From NCBI RefSeq assembly GCF_041206865.1, contig NZ_JBGEDP010000001.1, positions 372,001-436,000 of the forward strand: a DNA stretch of 64,000 nucleotides. Reading direction: 5' to 3'. Made by a program: the position numbers and the translations under genes. The stretch is from Mycobacterium sp. HUMS_12744610 (lineage in GTDB: Bacteria > Actinomycetota > Actinomycetes > Mycobacteriales > Mycobacteriaceae). Below are positions 63,032 to 64,000 of the stretch, one piece after another. The notes beneath the pieces were generated by a model. The model was given only the letters and a program-made list of their open reading frames with translations. It had not been told where the DNA came from and did not search any database. The stretch's first letter is position 1, and every line of letters begins with the position of its first letter.

Positions 63032-64000
63032 CTACGGGGGTGGCGCGCCCGGTGGCGGTGGTGGGGCCAGTAGCGGAATGGTGATCGGCGGCAGGCCCGG
63101 AATCTCCACGACCTGCGAGCCGACCGGCACCGGCTCACCCTCCGGCGGCGGAGGTGGAGCGGGGGGAATGCCGTTGCTGATCTGGATTGTGATGATCGAA
63201 CCCGGGATCGTCTGACCGCTGGGCGTGGTCCCGACGACCTCCCCGTACTCGGCGGAACTGTTCACCGAGGTGGTCTGGTCGGCCACCCGGAAGCCCGCGT
63301 CCTTGAGGCGCTGGCGCGCCGCGTCCACCTTCAGTCCCGCCACGCTCGGCACCCGCGACGCGGGCGAGCCGTCGACGTAGCGGGGATCGGTGGGCGGCAG
63401 GTGCACGTCGCCGAACATGGTGGCGATCGGCTTCATCGCCGTGAACCAAGTGCGGGCGGGCTCGTTGCCGCCGTAGAGGTCGCCCTCGCTGCAGTGGCGC
63501 AGCGGCGACGAGCACAGGTCGGTCGGGTTGGTCGAGTCGTCGTAGATGTAGTTCGCCGCGGCGTAGTGGTTGGTGAAACCCACGAAGCCCGACGAGCGGT
63601 GCGCCTCGGTGGTGCCGGTCTTGCCGGACATGGGCAGGTCCCAGCCCGCCGCGCTGGCCGACCCGGATGCCGTGCCGCCGGCCTGGGCATCCTTGCTCAT
63701 CGCGTTGGCCAGGGTGTTCGCCAGCCCCTCGGGTACCACCTGTTCGCACGTCTCGGTGGTGACGGCCACCTCGTTGCCGTGGCGGTCGATCAGCTTGTCG
63801 ATCGGGCTCGGCGGGCACCACACGCCGCCGGAGGCCAGGGTGGCCGCGACGTTCGACAGCTCCAGCGCGTTTACCTCGACCGGGCCCAGGGTGAAAGAGC
63901 CGACGTTCTGGCGCTTAATGAAGTCGGCCAGGCTTTCGTTGCTGTCCGGGTTGTAGTCGCGCGCGGTGCCCGGGTCGGCGTAGGACCGCAGCCCGAGCTT
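63032..64000 (-). CDS. ponA2: Class A penicillin-binding protein with PASTA domain (PonA2-like), 5' end missing
   Basis: C-terminal 322 residues of a bifunctional peptidoglycan synthase; the frame runs off the window at 64000. The transpeptidase KTG motif is in LPMSGKTGTTEAHRSSGFVG (split at Lys), and VEVNALELSNVAATLASGG precedes it. A single PASTA domain follows (VPSVAGLKVDAARQRLKDAG, then GEVVGTTPSGQTIPGSIITI) and a Pro-rich tail. M. tuberculosis PonA2 (Rv3682) has the same end and neighbour. The active-site Ser and the glycosyltransferase domain lie outside the window. Confidence 0.92.
   Translation of the reverse strand, partial: KLGLRSYADPGTARDYNPDSNESLADFIKRQNVGSFTLGPVEVNALELSNVAATLASGGVWCPPSPIDKLIDRHGNEVAVTTETCEQVVPEGLANTLANAMSKDAQAGGTASGSASAAGWDLPMSGKTGTTEAHRSSGFVGFTNHYAAANYIYDDSTNPTDLCSSPLRHCSEGDLYGGNEPARTWFTAMKPIATMFGDVHLPPTDPRYVDGSPASRVPSVAGLKVDAARQRLKDAGFRVADQTTSVNSSAEYGEVVGTTPSGQTIPGSIITIQISNGIPPAPPPPPEGEPVPVGSQVVEIPGLPPITIPLLAPPPPPGAPPP

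Overview
The window is high-GC actinobacterial DNA and almost certainly comes from a slow-growing Mycobacterium, probably of the M. avium-complex type. The evidence is a complete mycobacterial ergothioneine cluster (egtA-egtE), a GlpK and an RsfB that read almost like those of M. tuberculosis, and a gene order that, from memory, follows M. tuberculosis Rv3704c back to Rv3682 in inverted orientation. The species cannot be fixed from the sequence alone.

Layout. 1-1916: the end of a haem catalase and a secreted PknH_C-like protein. 2068-7451: egtA-B-C-D-E, five genes that overlap or nearly touch, followed by a methyltransferase and a GCS2-type ligase. 9780-19959: glpK, a PadR regulator with glycine repeats, RDD and SpoIIM membrane proteins, and a DUF58/MoxR/DUF4350/DUF4129 operon, then a GatB/YqeY protein. 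19943-29476: a self-contained selenocysteine locus. tRNA-Sec, selA, selB, a UGA-containing fdhA, fdhB and an nrfD-like gene run in one direction, and selD runs divergently. A bacterial SECIS hairpin lies 11 nt after the UGA.

29515-44214 is an accessory and partly decaying stretch: an F420-dependent oxidoreductase, a PfpI protein, a frameshifted methyltransferase, CDGSH and haem-oxygenase-fold proteins, a GH15 pseudogene, and a five-gene RsbR-S-T-X-U-like stress-signalling operon. That operon is divergent from rsfB, the SigF anti-anti-sigma gene. Two SigF-like promoters, a UsfY-like remnant and a DevS-like kinase pseudogene lie nearby, so the region appears to deal with general stress and SigF control.

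44228-61229 is an integrative element of about 17 kb in the 3' end of a tRNA-Pro(CGG) gene, bounded by 48-bp direct repeats that match at 47 of 48 positions. It has a tyrosine integrase, an excisionase-like gene, an XRE repressor, an FtsK/HerA-type DNA pump and a string of small membrane proteins. It also has a tightly coupled operon of helical, low-complexity proteins that resemble type VII (ESX) secretion substrates, plus a lipoprotein zinc metallopeptidase and a NlpC/P60-like domain that lacks its cysteine. No ESX core genes (EccB/C/D/E, MycP), capsid genes or relaxase are recognisable. This is the most likely place for an undescribed system: an AICE-like element whose DNA transfer or establishment uses ESX-like proteins.

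61183-64000 returns to the core chromosome: the intact tRNA-Pro, a broken cysteine-synthase-like gene, a metallophosphoesterase and the 3' part of a class A penicillin-binding protein with a PASTA domain (PonA2-like). Genes of the conserved core are intact, whereas frameshifts gather in the accessory parts; this fits real decay, but sequencing errors cannot be excluded.
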